Positions 1 to 6,885 of a DNA stretch of 12,810 bases are shown in pieces. Below the pieces are notes generated by a model. It saw only the letters and a program-made list of their open reading frames with translations, was not told the DNA's origin and did not search any database. The position numbers and the translations under genes were made by a program. The stretch's first letter is position 1. The number at the start of each line of letters is the position of its first letter. The DNA comes from Pirellulaceae bacterium (GTDB lineage Bacteria > Planctomycetota > Planctomycetia > Pirellulales > Pirellulaceae): the NCBI GenBank assembly GCA_013002105.1, contig JABDKS010000934.1, positions 1 to 12,810 of the forward strand, read 5' to 3'.

Positions 1-274
1 GCGTTGGGTAGCTCTGGTCAACAACCGCACGCGACGGGTCGCCCAGCAAAACTCCGTTGCCCAGGATGACTCCATCCACAGAAATTCCCAGCCGAGATGG
101 CTCAACAACTTCCGCACCCTTGAATGAGATGCGATACGAGAGTCCGCCATCGTCGCTAACATCAACTGTCGAGACCACGCGCCCGTTGGGGCTATGAATC
201 CGATTCACAGCGAAACAATGAGTTGCAAAGGTAACGTAAATGAAAACAGCCGCGAGTCGTTTCACAAACCTCAT
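1..274 (-). CDS. Secreted GH97-family glycoside hydrolase, N-terminal fragment (cut by window edge)
   Basis: Reading the minus strand from the ATG at 272-274 gives 91 codons with no stop before the left edge. Residues 1-22 form a signal peptide (basic MRFVKR start, hydrophobic stretch, cleavage likely after HCFA), so the enzyme is exported. The mature part opens with HSPNGRV, then GGLSYRISFKG, then VEPSRLGISVDG and later DQSYPT. This is the order and spacing of the GH97 N-terminal domain (SPdGk..., Y.v.ykGk.v..pSrLGl). Known GH97 enzymes are exo-acting alpha-glucosidases (SusB type, inverting) or alpha-galactosidases (retaining). The catalytic domain lies outside the window, so the two cannot be told apart from sequence. 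The upstream neighbours, an alpha-1,3-galactosidase-like GH110 (83 bp away, same strand) and galK, favour alpha-galactosidase. That preference is inference from context. Family call fairly sure; substrate uncertain. Confidence 0.78.
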   Translation of the reverse strand, partial: MRFVKRLAAVFIYVTFATHCFAVNRIHSPNGRVVSTVDVSDDGGLSYRISFKGAEVVEPSRLGISVDGVILGNGVLLGDPSRAVVDQSYPT

Positions 275-357
275 TCTGCTGTGAACCACCCCACCGAGCG
301 TGCATGACTGCGGACATTGCCAGTCGATTGGAGATGTTTCGTTTCCTCTGATGCAAG

Positions 358-2175
358 TCACTTCCCCAACCCCGTATTGTTTTTGATCTTGACTCTCGAT
401 GTGTCTGACGAGGTCTTGATCGTCAGTCCTCGGTCGAATCCGACCACCTGATTGTCGTGGATCGTTACGTCGTCACAGTACTCCAGTGCGATCGCGGCAC
501 CTTCGTCGACCGCGGGATAGCCAGTGCTAAACTCGATCGTGTTACCGGAGATCGTTAAGCCCTTCACGGAAAAGGCCTTGGCCACCAATCCGTTGAAACA
601 TTTGATCGTGTTGCCGGTGAACTGAATGTTCCGATGGTAGTGTCCGTCGCCCCAACGCTGATCGGACTTCAAAAGCGGCGACGCTAGCAGCGGATAACGC
701 TCCGATACGGCGAACCCGATATTTTCGAAGACATTGTTACGGATCGTCACATCGTTGACCGCACCTGACTCGTACCACTTGTTGTTATCACCCTCAATCA
801 GAATGCCGTGCATCTGAGACGCGAAATAGTTGTCCTCGATCAACACCTTGCCCTTCGTCGTGACCAGCACGCTGCGGGCACGGTTTTCGCGAATCGTGTT
901 GTTTCGCATGATTAAATCGGGATACCAGCTCAAGTTTTCGACTGACAGCGGACCCTCGGGAATCGACTTGGGAACGTCCGTAACCGTCATCACGAAACGG
1001 TGTTCGTTGAGCACCTTGATTGCTTCGACCGTCGTTTCGACAAAAGGCAAGATCGTTTCGCGCGACAACAGCGCCACCTTGTCACCCGGCTGAGCGAATG
1101 TCAGACCCCATTGCTGAAAATGACTGATCTCGCAAAGAAAGTCTCGATCGCCCAGTTGCTCCTGAACCTTTACATACGCACCGTGGACATTGATGCCATC
1201 GTCAAGCATATGTTCGAATAAACAATTCTCCAGTTGGATCGTCCCCTTGCAACCGATGAAGTGAGTCGCGTCAGCGCGGGTGGCCGCGAGCCTGTTGTCG
1301 GTGGAGGTGACGACCATGTGATCGAGCGTGATGTTCTCTGTACGCTCAGCGATCAGACCCATTCCACCCGCTTCGTGAACCGTGACATTTTCAATACGCA
1401 CGTCCTTTGAATTGGTCACGTGAATCGCCTGGCATAGCCGGCTGGTAGGGTGAACCCCATAGGTGACCAGCACACTGCCAACGGGCGGTGCCTTTTTGAC
1501 TGCGTTTTCGATTCGAAAACGATTCTTGCCAGTCGCAGTCACTTTGGCCCGATTTGAATTGACCGAATAATCGTTGGTGCGGTAGATCGGTGCGCGTGTC
1601 TTGGGATCGAAAACAATATTTGATCCGATCGGATCATCTTGGCCGAATCGATGGAAAAGAACTTTGCCGCCGGAGACCGTGAAGGGGTACTTTTCGGGAT
1701 CGGTTTGCACGACAAAAGCCTTTGCAGCATCGTCGCTCTGGACCACGGTTAGCTCCGCGTGAAACGACTGCACCCAGTCGATCGTGAAATTTTTAAGCGT
1801 CGCACCATCCGCCCGCTCGATTGTGACCGGCACCATCCGTCCGTGGAACATGAAGGTCGAATCTCCGCCGTCGATCGTGATATTATTGCAATCGAATAAC
1901 CCAAACCCCATTCGCTTGAGTCCGTTGTCGTGATTCGCGACCGCGCGATACATTTCGATCGCGTTGTCTGGATAGAAATCGTACTGGCCTTTTGGAAATA
2001 CCAATGTCACATCGGGCTTTCCACGAACGGATTCGACCAGTCGGTTTACCGCATAGGTCACGTCCTTCCCCGGGGCGATACCGTGATCGGAGACATCGAT
2101 CGTTTCGCTAAAAGCGTGCGATGCCAACGCAAGCAACAAACAGGTGGTGTAAGTCATTTTCAGTGGGATTTGCAT
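358..2175 (-). CDS. Secreted GH110-like alpha-1,3-galactosidase (parallel beta-helix)
   Basis: 605 residues, close to the usual GH110 length of about 600. An N-terminal signal peptide is clear (TCLLLALASHAFS, cleavage near residue 23). The start could be Met1 or Met7 (codon ending at 2157); neither has a good ribosome binding site. The body is rich in short N-x-T-I / V-T-I-x-x-N coils (residues about 96-135, 250-330, 415-600), as in right-handed parallel beta-helices. The most telling stretch is ADATHF (301-306) followed by MLDDG (323-327). Asp302, Asp325 and Asp326 have the same 23/24-residue spacing as the three aspartates that I recall as catalytic in the structurally studied GH110 from Pseudoalteromonas. 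GH110 enzymes are inverting exo-enzymes that remove terminal alpha-1,3-linked galactose, as in blood group B, Gal-alpha-1,3-Gal, and desulfated carrageenan units. The gene sits between galK and a GH97 gene on the same strand, which fits galactose release. A generic beta-helix protein is the alternative. Confidence 0.82.
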   Translation of the reverse strand: MQIPLKMTYTTCLLLALASHAFSETIDVSDHGIAPGKDVTYAVNRLVESVRGKPDVTLVFPKGQYDFYPDNAIEMYRAVANHDNGLKRMGFGLFDCNNITIDGGDSTFMFHGRMVPVTIERADGATLKNFTIDWVQSFHAELTVVQSDDAAKAFVVQTDPEKYPFTVSGGKVLFHRFGQDDPIGSNIVFDPKTRAPIYRTNDYSVNSNRAKVTATGKNRFRIENAVKKAPPVGSVLVTYGVHPTSRLCQAIHVTNSKDVRIENVTVHEAGGMGLIAERTENITLDHMVVTSTDNRLAATRADATHFIGCKGTIQLENCLFEHMLDDGINVHGAYVKVQEQLGDRDFLCEISHFQQWGLTFAQPGDKVALLSRETILPFVETTVEAIKVLNEHRFVMTVTDVPKSIPEGPLSVENLSWYPDLIMRNNTIRENRARSVLVTTKGKVLIEDNYFASQMHGILIEGDNNKWYESGAVNDVTIRNNVFENIGFAVSERYPLLASPLLKSDQRWGDGHYHRNIQFTGNTIKCFNGLVAKAFSVKGLTISGNTIEFSTGYPAVDEGAAIALEYCDDVTIHDNQVVGFDRGLTIKTSSDTSRVKIKNNTGLGK

Positions 2176-2416
2176 GATGCGATTACGTCGAATGCGGCAA
2201 AAGAATCTCGGGTAATGACGGTCACCGTGACGAAAATGTTGACGATAGAAATTAAAGTCGACGGAACGGACGTATTTTACCGAGGAAATCGTCGAAACGG
2301 CGAAACGGCGATCCCGCTGGATCCAACTTAGTCGTGCCGTCAGCCGGAGACGCGGGGGCAGTCGTTATCAACAAACCGGTTAGACGCGTATGCCAGTTTC
2401 GTTTACTTGGATCCAC
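2176..2416. other. Spacer between galK and the GH110 gene
   Basis: 241 bp with no supportable gene. It holds two TGGATCCA boxes (2320-2327 and 2408-2415), a tandem CGAAACGG pair (2293-2308) and overlapping small palindromes around 2218-2231 (ACGGT-C-ACCGT and GTCAC-C-GTGAC). Its length allows a separate promoter for the GH110 gene; none could be identified. Confidence 0.4.
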
Positions 2417-3637
2417 TCATGCTTGCTCCGTCAACACATGCGCACCTTTCGCGGGTCGGCTGGCAAAGCAATCACAACTTAGCCCAGTCACGTTTTTGTA
2501 TTGGGTCGTCAGTGAATCGATCACGCTGGGCAACTTGTCATTCTCGACAAGCGAGACCGTGCTGCCGCCAAAACCGCCACCTGTCATTCGCGAGCCAATC
2601 ACGCCGTTGTCAGCGCCCAGTTTTGCGGCGATGTCCACCAATACATCCAACTCATGACAGCTCACCTCGAAATCATCTCGCAGCGATTCGTGACTGGCAT
2701 ACATCAATTTTCCGACGCTGTGCCAATCGCTCTGCGAGAACGCGATCGCCGCCTGACGTGTTCGCTCGATCTCGGTGACCACATGACGAGCGCGTGAAAA
2801 TTCTGCGTTGTTCAAAGTCTCTTTTGACTGCTGAACGTCATCGATTGTGACGTCCCGCCAAGTCGATTTGGCGAGCTTGCGGAGCCCGCTATCGCATTCA
2901 GATCGCCTGGCCGCGTACTCACCGCCGGTCAACTCATGCTTGACGTTACTGTTGGTGATCAGCACAGAGATGTCACTGGATTCAAACGGCACCATCTGAC
3001 ACTGCTGCGAAGAACAATCGATCAACATCAACTGATCGGCTTGTCCAAACACGCTACTGAACTGATCCATGATGCCGCACGGCACACCGGCGTAGCGATG
3101 TTCGGCTTGCTGACAAAGTAGTGCCTTTTCGATTGGATCAAGTGTTTCGCCGGTCAGTGCTTCGATCAGCGTTGCAGTCGCTACTTCCAAGGCAGCGCTA
3201 CTGGACAAACCGCCGCCGTGGGGAACGTTGGAACGAATCACAGCATCGAATGCGGGGACAGCAATTCCCCGCTGGGCAAAACCTGCGATCACGCCTTCGA
3301 CGTAGCGTCCCCAATTGTCCAATGTCGGTTCGGCGGAATCAACAAGCGGAACGTCGACCGAGCTATCTAGATCGATGCTGTAAAGCGAAGCCGTCGGTCG
3401 CATGGAATCCTGGCAGACCGCGGCAGCAATCACCACATAACGTTCAATCGCCATCGGCAACACAAATCCGTCGTTGTAGTCGATGTGTTCGCCAATCAGA
3501 TTGACACGACCCGGGGCCGCGGCAACGACCATCGGAGCGCGGTCGTACCGTGATTGAAACTCAGCGAGCAGTTGGCTCTGCATCTCAGGCAGCGCGGAGA
3601 CTTCGGCGGCCTGCATCTTTGAAATGGAACTGTTCAT
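2417..3637 (-). CDS. galK: Galactokinase
   Basis: Phosphorylates alpha-D-galactose to galactose-1-phosphate with ATP, the first committed step of the cytoplasmic Leloir pathway. All GHMP-kinase/galactokinase signatures are present. Numbered from the start chosen here, they are the galactokinase signature GRVNLIGEHIDYNDG (43-57), the phosphate-binding loop PHGGGLSSSAALE (139-151), CGIMDQF (187-193) with the likely catalytic Asp191, and the C-terminal GSRMTGGGFGGSTVSL (348-363). Arg44 matches the conserved active-site arginine. The start used is the ATG ending at 3637 (406 aa). An in-frame ATG ending at 3715 would add 26 residues unlike other galactokinases, and later Mets (ends 3616 and 3583) would give 399 or 388 aa, nearer the roughly 382 aa of E. 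coli GalK. No convincing ribosome binding site decides among them. The gene lies downstream of the XylR-like regulator and 241 bp upstream of the GH110 gene, all on the same strand. No galT, galE or galM is in the window. Confidence 0.95.
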   Translation of the reverse strand: MNSSISKMQAAEVSALPEMQSQLLAEFQSRYDRAPMVVAAAPGRVNLIGEHIDYNDGFVLPMAIERYVVIAAAVCQDSMRPTASLYSIDLDSSVDVPLVDSAEPTLDNWGRYVEGVIAGFAQRGIAVPAFDAVIRSNVPHGGGLSSSAALEVATATLIEALTGETLDPIEKALLCQQAEHRYAGVPCGIMDQFSSVFGQADQLMLIDCSSQQCQMVPFESSDISVLITNSNVKHELTGGEYAARRSECDSGLRKLAKSTWRDVTIDDVQQSKETLNNAEFSRARHVVTEIERTRQAAIAFSQSDWHSVGKLMYASHESLRDDFEVSCHELDVLVDIAAKLGADNGVIGSRMTGGGFGGSTVSLVENDKLPSVIDSLTTQYKNVTGLSCDCFASRPAKGAHVLTEQA

Positions 3638-3817
3638 TCGGATGACGACGACTTGGAAAGAACGTGGACGACATAATCGATCCGAATTGTGGGCGACTAA
3701 GCGAGTCTCCGCCATGAGAAAGGACGTTATATCGGCTGAGTTTTTGCGTCACGGCAAGATTTGCGGCAGTTCGATATCGATTCGCGGCATTGCTTGGCCC
3801 GGAATTACTGCTTCCAC

Positions 3818-3833
3818 GCAATCACCGCAATCA
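3818..3833. repeat. Direct repeat upstream of galK
   Basis: GCAATCA occurs twice with a 2-bp gap (9-bp period), between the regulator stop and the galK start. The repeated unit shares GCAAT with the arms of the dyad at 5164-5185. Direct repeats are known binding sites for AraC/XylR regulators, but a match this short could be chance. Confidence 0.25.
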
Positions 3834-3851
3834 GGTTGGCACTGATGCGAT

Positions 3852-3880
3852 TGGTCAGACGGCTCAAGAGCGTCTGGCCA
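3852..3880 (-). repeat. Hairpin spanning the regulator stop codon, between regulator and galK
   Basis: TGGTCAGACG (3852-3861) and CGTCTGGCCA (3871-3880) pair at 9 of 10 positions, with the regulator's TGA (3864-3866) in the 9-nt loop. In the relevant minus-strand transcript the one imperfect pair is C-A; on the plus strand it would be a G-U wobble. No T run follows. It may lower read-through into galK or protect the regulator message; effect unknown. Confidence 0.35.
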
Positions 3881-5036
3881 CCGTTCGATACTCGCCGGGT
3901 GTCATTTGCATTTCGCGTTTGAAAACGACGTGGAGGTATTCGGGGTGTTCATAAGCACATTCCGACGCGACGGCTTCGATGGATAGATCCGTTCCTGCCA
4001 GCAGTGCGCACGCATGCCGCAATCGGACGCGTCGGATCTCTTGTTGAGGAGTCCGGCCGATCAGTTGTCGCATCTTGCGTTCAATCGTGCTTCTGGAAAC
4101 GCCGCAGTACTTCACCACATCGGCAACCGATATGCTCTCGCAAGCATGATCGCGAATGAACTTGAGCGCCTCGGCCAAGTCTCTATCCTCTACTGCCACC
4201 ACGTCGCTTGATTGACGTGGAAATACGCCCAACGGTGGTATCAAGACCTCGTCGACTCGCGCCCGATGTTTCTTGTTCGCCAACATTCTGGACAGGATTT
4301 TTGCGGCGCGAAAACCGATTGTTTCGGCGTTGGGCATCACACTTGATAGCGGCGGGTGGCAAAAACTACATAGTAGTTCATCGTTGTCGACACCGACGAT
4401 CGCGACCGACTCGGGTACCGGCAGTGATGCTTGGTGGCAGCCATCGATGACCTGTTTACCACAGACGTCGTTACATGCCATCAATCCAATCGGTTTGGGA
4501 AGCTGCGAAAGCCAGCGGGCCAGCTTTGCTCTCGCGCGATCCGGCCGCTTGACACTCTTTTCGTACCAGTCGGATTGGTAACAGTAGACGTTGCTGCTGG
4601 AGAATGATTGCAACTGTCGCTCGAAACCCTCACGGCGACGATCCGACCAGGCCTCGCCACTAAATCCGCAAAACGCAAACTGGGTGAATCCGCGATCATG
4701 AAAATGGTCCGCCGCGAGTCGACCGATTTCGAGATCATCCGAGCGCACGGAAGTAAAATCACTGACGGATTCCCGATCGGTCAGTTCGACAAATGCGATA
4801 CCCTGATCCCGAATTTGGTGTCCCAAATCGCCAAATAGCTGCCGACTAATGATTCCGTCGCCAGACCAGTTTTTGATCCAATCGGGAACGCCGGCATTGA
4901 CGTCCCGTTCTTCGATCGCTGCGACCCATTCCTGTCGATTCTCGGTCTGGATGAACCGTTGGATGCCCCGCAGAATCTGTCGGCCGTAGCTGGACGAAGT
5001 CTCGATCAGCAGCGCGATGCTATACTGTGACTTCAC
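3864..5036 (-). CDS. XylR/AraC-family sugar-responsive transcriptional regulator
   Basis: A cytoplasmic DNA-binding regulator of 390 aa with the XylR layout. Residues about 4-275 form a LacI/periplasmic-binding-protein-like ligand domain (SIALLIETSSSYGRQILRGI at the start; MACNDVCGKQVIDGC and VAIVGVDND in the middle). Residues about 285-388 form an AraC-type double helix-turn-helix domain (ISVADVVKYCGVSRSTIERK, then LSIEAVASECAYEHPEYLHVVFKRE and MTPGEYR). This is close to E. coli XylR (about 390 aa). The GTG start at 5034-5036 is preferred because GGGAG lies 6 nt upstream (5043-5047) and the ligand domain begins at once. An in-frame ATG ending at 5138 would add 34 residues with no counterpart in the family. 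The gene precedes galK on the same strand and diverges from a sulfatase, so it probably controls this galactose/galactan block. XylR homologues in planctomycetes are widely used for many sugars, so the ligand should not be assumed to be xylose. Confidence 0.92.
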   Translation of the reverse strand: MKSQYSIALLIETSSSYGRQILRGIQRFIQTENRQEWVAAIEERDVNAGVPDWIKNWSGDGIISRQLFGDLGHQIRDQGIAFVELTDRESVSDFTSVRSDDLEIGRLAADHFHDRGFTQFAFCGFSGEAWSDRRREGFERQLQSFSSSNVYCYQSDWYEKSVKRPDRARAKLARWLSQLPKPIGLMACNDVCGKQVIDGCHQASLPVPESVAIVGVDNDELLCSFCHPPLSSVMPNAETIGFRAAKILSRMLANKKHRARVDEVLIPPLGVFPRQSSDVVAVEDRDLAEALKFIRDHACESISVADVVKYCGVSRSTIERKMRQLIGRTPQQEIRRVRLRHACALLAGTDLSIEAVASECAYEHPEYLHVVFKREMQMTPGEYRTVARRS

Positions 5037-5042
5037 CAGTTG

Positions 5043-5047
5043 CTCCC
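5043..5047 (-). promoter_or_regulatory. Ribosome binding site (GGGAG) for the XylR-like regulator
   Basis: On the minus strand GGGAG is followed by a 6-nt spacer and then GTG (5034-5036). It decides the GTG start over the in-frame ATG 102 bases further upstream, since no similar site precedes that ATG and only the GTG start gives a family-length protein. Confidence 0.6.
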
Positions 5048-5163
5048 GAAGTTGCGTGTTCCACCGCGATTGATTGTTCGTCGCTGACAGGTGCCACGGC
5101 TGACGCAAAAATACAGGCACACTGAAATTGATCGCCACAGCGTAACCGCGCAGAGGTGGACCT

Positions 5164-5185
5164 GCAATTCTGTGACGCGAATTGC
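5164..5185. promoter_or_regulatory. Perfect dyad, candidate operator between regulator and sulfatase
   Basis: GCAATTC, an 8-nt spacer (TGTGACGC), then GAATTGC: two exact 7-bp inverted arms spanning 22 bp. It lies in the divergent region between the XylR-like regulator and the sulfatase, 127 bp upstream of the regulator GTG and 152 bp upstream of the sulfatase TTG. Size and location fit a binding site for a dimeric regulator, most simply the neighbouring XylR-like protein, but binding is inferred. Clear -35/-10 boxes were not found on either side. Confidence 0.4.
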
Positions 5186-5322
5186 CGCCACGGACGCGAT
5201 GCGATCAACGGTGACGTCCGGGGCAGAACGCCAAGCAGTGACAACGACCACTTATTGGACACAGGCCGGCCATGGGTGCCGGGCGACTGAAACATTGCGA
5301 ACCTCATTAGCACGTTTGAACC

Positions 5323-5330
5323 GAGAAGGG
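5323..5330 (+). promoter_or_regulatory. Ribosome binding site (GAGAAGGG) for the sulfatase TTG start
   Basis: GAGAAGGG is followed by 7 nt and then TTG at 5338-5340. An in-frame TGA at 5317-5319 rules out any earlier start, and the first internal ATG would cut the signal peptide in half, so this site fixes the TTG start. Confidence 0.65.
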
Positions 5331-5337
5331 TCTAGTT

Positions 5338-6885
5338 TTGAAATCTATCGCAACGATCGCAGTTTTGCTGATGATCGGGACACACAGCGTCTCCATGCCC
5401 CGTTGTTCGGCCAACGAGCAGAACGCGGCGCCGCCAAATGTCATCTTGATCTTTGCCGACGATCTTGGTCCCGGCATGTTGGGTTGTTACGGACAAGAAC
5501 TCGTCACGACGCCGCACATCGATCAGCTTGCCGCCGAGGGAATGAAGTTCACCAACTACTACGGGTCGGTATTCTGCGCGCCGTCGCGGTGGACGTTATT
5601 GACCGGGATGCACGATGGCCGTAACGGTGGCTGGGCACACAGTCAGGCCGGCCTGCCCATCCAAAGAGATTCGGGGAAGATCAGCCAACAGGAATACGAA
5701 AAAAAATTCGCGAAACTTAAAGCAAACAGTCATCCCATTGCAGCGAACGAAATCTTCCTGGGTCAGATCGGTCAACAGGCAGGATACAAGACAGCGCAGT
5801 TCGGCAAGCTCGACCGTGGTTTCCTGACCTGGGACGAACGCGTTCGGCGATTCGGATGGGACTTCCACGAAGGCTACTACGACCATGTCCGCTGCCATGG
5901 CTTTTATCCGCCTTACCTATGGCGCAACGGCGAGCGATTTGAACTGCCGGGAAACACGATGGCCAATTGCGGCAGAACCAGCGAAAAGGGCGACGAACCG
6001 ATCGGTTACGGCGGTGAGACCTATTCCCAAAACGTTTTTCTCGCCGGCATCCTCAAGTTCATTCGTGAAAACAAGGACGATCCGTTTGTTCTCTATCACC
6101 CCACGCAGTTACCCCACGGTCCAGTTTCCATTCCCGAACTACATCCCGATTACGCCGATCATCCAACACTCACGCTGGCCGAAAAAAAATATGCCTCGAT
6201 GGTAAAGATGCTGGATGATCATGTCGGGCGCATCATGCAGGAATTAAAGGCTCAGGGGATCGACAAGAATACGATCGTTTTCTTCACATCCGATAATGGC
6301 CACGAGATGTATTATGGCCCCAAGCCAACATTCAAGAATCAGCTTCGTCCGAACGGCGAAAAGGCAAACTTGGAGGACAAGAAATGGCGAACGTCCGAAT
6401 GCGGTGATGTGTTTGACGGTGCAGGTGGTCGAGCGGGATTGAAGCGGTCTGGATTCCAGGGTGGGATGCAGTGTCCCATGATCGCCCACTGGCCCGGACA
6501 CATCGTGGCCGGATCGGAGACGGATCTGCTGACCGCTCACTATGATTTTTTGGCAACACTGGCGGATATCGGTGGCGTCGACGTGCCCGACGGCAAAGAC
6601 AGTGTGTCGTATCTACCAACGCTACTCGGCAAACCTCAGACCGAAAAACACAAGTACGTTTTTATCAACAATCACAACCGCACGATGGGCAGCAGTGCGT
6701 TGGTGATGTCTGATGGTTGGAAACTGATCGAAATCGACCGGCAGAAAGATCATTTCCAACTTTACAACATCCAACGCGACAACGAAGAACGACACAACCT
6801 GGAGGCCAAACACCCTGAGAAAGTTGCCGAACTGAAAACCATCTTCTATCAGGAAATCAATTCAGAGCGTCCGGATCTCAAGTAG
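5338..6885 (+). CDS. Secreted S1-type (formylglycine) sulfatase
   Basis: Hydrolyses a sulfate ester, probably on a polysaccharide, outside the cytoplasm. It is 515 aa with a signal peptide (MKSIATIAVLLMIG..., cleavage around residues 20-25). Type I sulfatase elements are in order: metal-binding Asp41-Asp42 in FADDLGPG; Cys80 in CAPSRWTLLTG, the CxPSR motif whose cysteine becomes formylglycine; GYKTAQFGKLD (149-159) with the catalytic-type Lys157; QLPHGP with His260; TSDNGHE with Asp319/Asn320; and LKRSGFQGG with Lys369. The block around 179-199 (EGYYDHVRCHGFYPPYLWRNG) resembles a common bacterial subgroup with YYPxxLWxN. Oddly, the usual GKWHLG or GKWGLG reads GKLDRG, so the histidine normally two residues after the lysine is Asp159. 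It starts at TTG with a good ribosome binding site and diverges from the XylR-like regulator. With GH110, GH97 and galK nearby, a sulfated galactan is the likely substrate (inference); the sulfatase subfamily and sulfate position cannot be read by eye. Confidence 0.93.
   Translation: MKSIATIAVLLMIGTHSVSMPRCSANEQNAAPPNVILIFADDLGPGMLGCYGQELVTTPHIDQLAAEGMKFTNYYGSVFCAPSRWTLLTGMHDGRNGGWAHSQAGLPIQRDSGKISQQEYEKKFAKLKANSHPIAANEIFLGQIGQQAGYKTAQFGKLDRGFLTWDERVRRFGWDFHEGYYDHVRCHGFYPPYLWRNGERFELPGNTMANCGRTSEKGDEPIGYGGETYSQNVFLAGILKFIRENKDDPFVLYHPTQLPHGPVSIPELHPDYADHPTLTLAEKKYASMVKMLDDHVGRIMQELKAQGIDKNTIVFFTSDNGHEMYYGPKPTFKNQLRPNGEKANLEDKKWRTSECGDVFDGAGGRAGLKRSGFQGGMQCPMIAHWPGHIVAGSETDLLTAHYDFLATLADIGGVDVPDGKDSVSYLPTLLGKPQTEKHKYVFINNHNRTMGSSALVMSDGWKLIEIDRQKDHFQLYNIQRDNEERHNLEAKHPEKVAELKTIFYQEINSERPDLK

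Larger units (their letters stand above)
5037..5337. other. Divergent intergenic region (regulator / sulfatase)
   Basis: About 300 bp with no supportable gene if the regulator starts at its GTG. It holds the regulator's ribosome binding site, the 22-bp dyad at 5164-5185, a GGCCGGCC palindrome near 5262, and the sulfatase ribosome binding site at its right end. Both promoters must lie here, but I could not identify a convincing sigma-70 box pair. Part of the leftmost 102 bp could be coding if the regulator used the upstream ATG. Confidence 0.5.

Noticed and set aside
2293..2308. Tandem CGAAACGG pair
   Set aside because: Two 8-bp copies only, low in information and with no third copy elsewhere nearby; likely chance or slippage, kept only as a note in the spacer entry.
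1930..2331. Plus-strand open frame of 133 codons opposite the GH110 signal peptide
   Set aside because: It is antisense to a well-supported gene, and the product has no domain, signal peptide or membrane segment.
3638..3715. In-frame upstream extension of galK
   Set aside because: The extra 26 residues have no counterpart in galactokinases and make the protein longer than the family norm. Not fully excluded, as no ribosome binding site settles the start.
5091..5624. Plus-strand open frame of 177 codons
   Set aside because: It runs across the divergent promoter region and into the sulfatase gene in another frame, with Arg/Thr-rich sequence and no motif.
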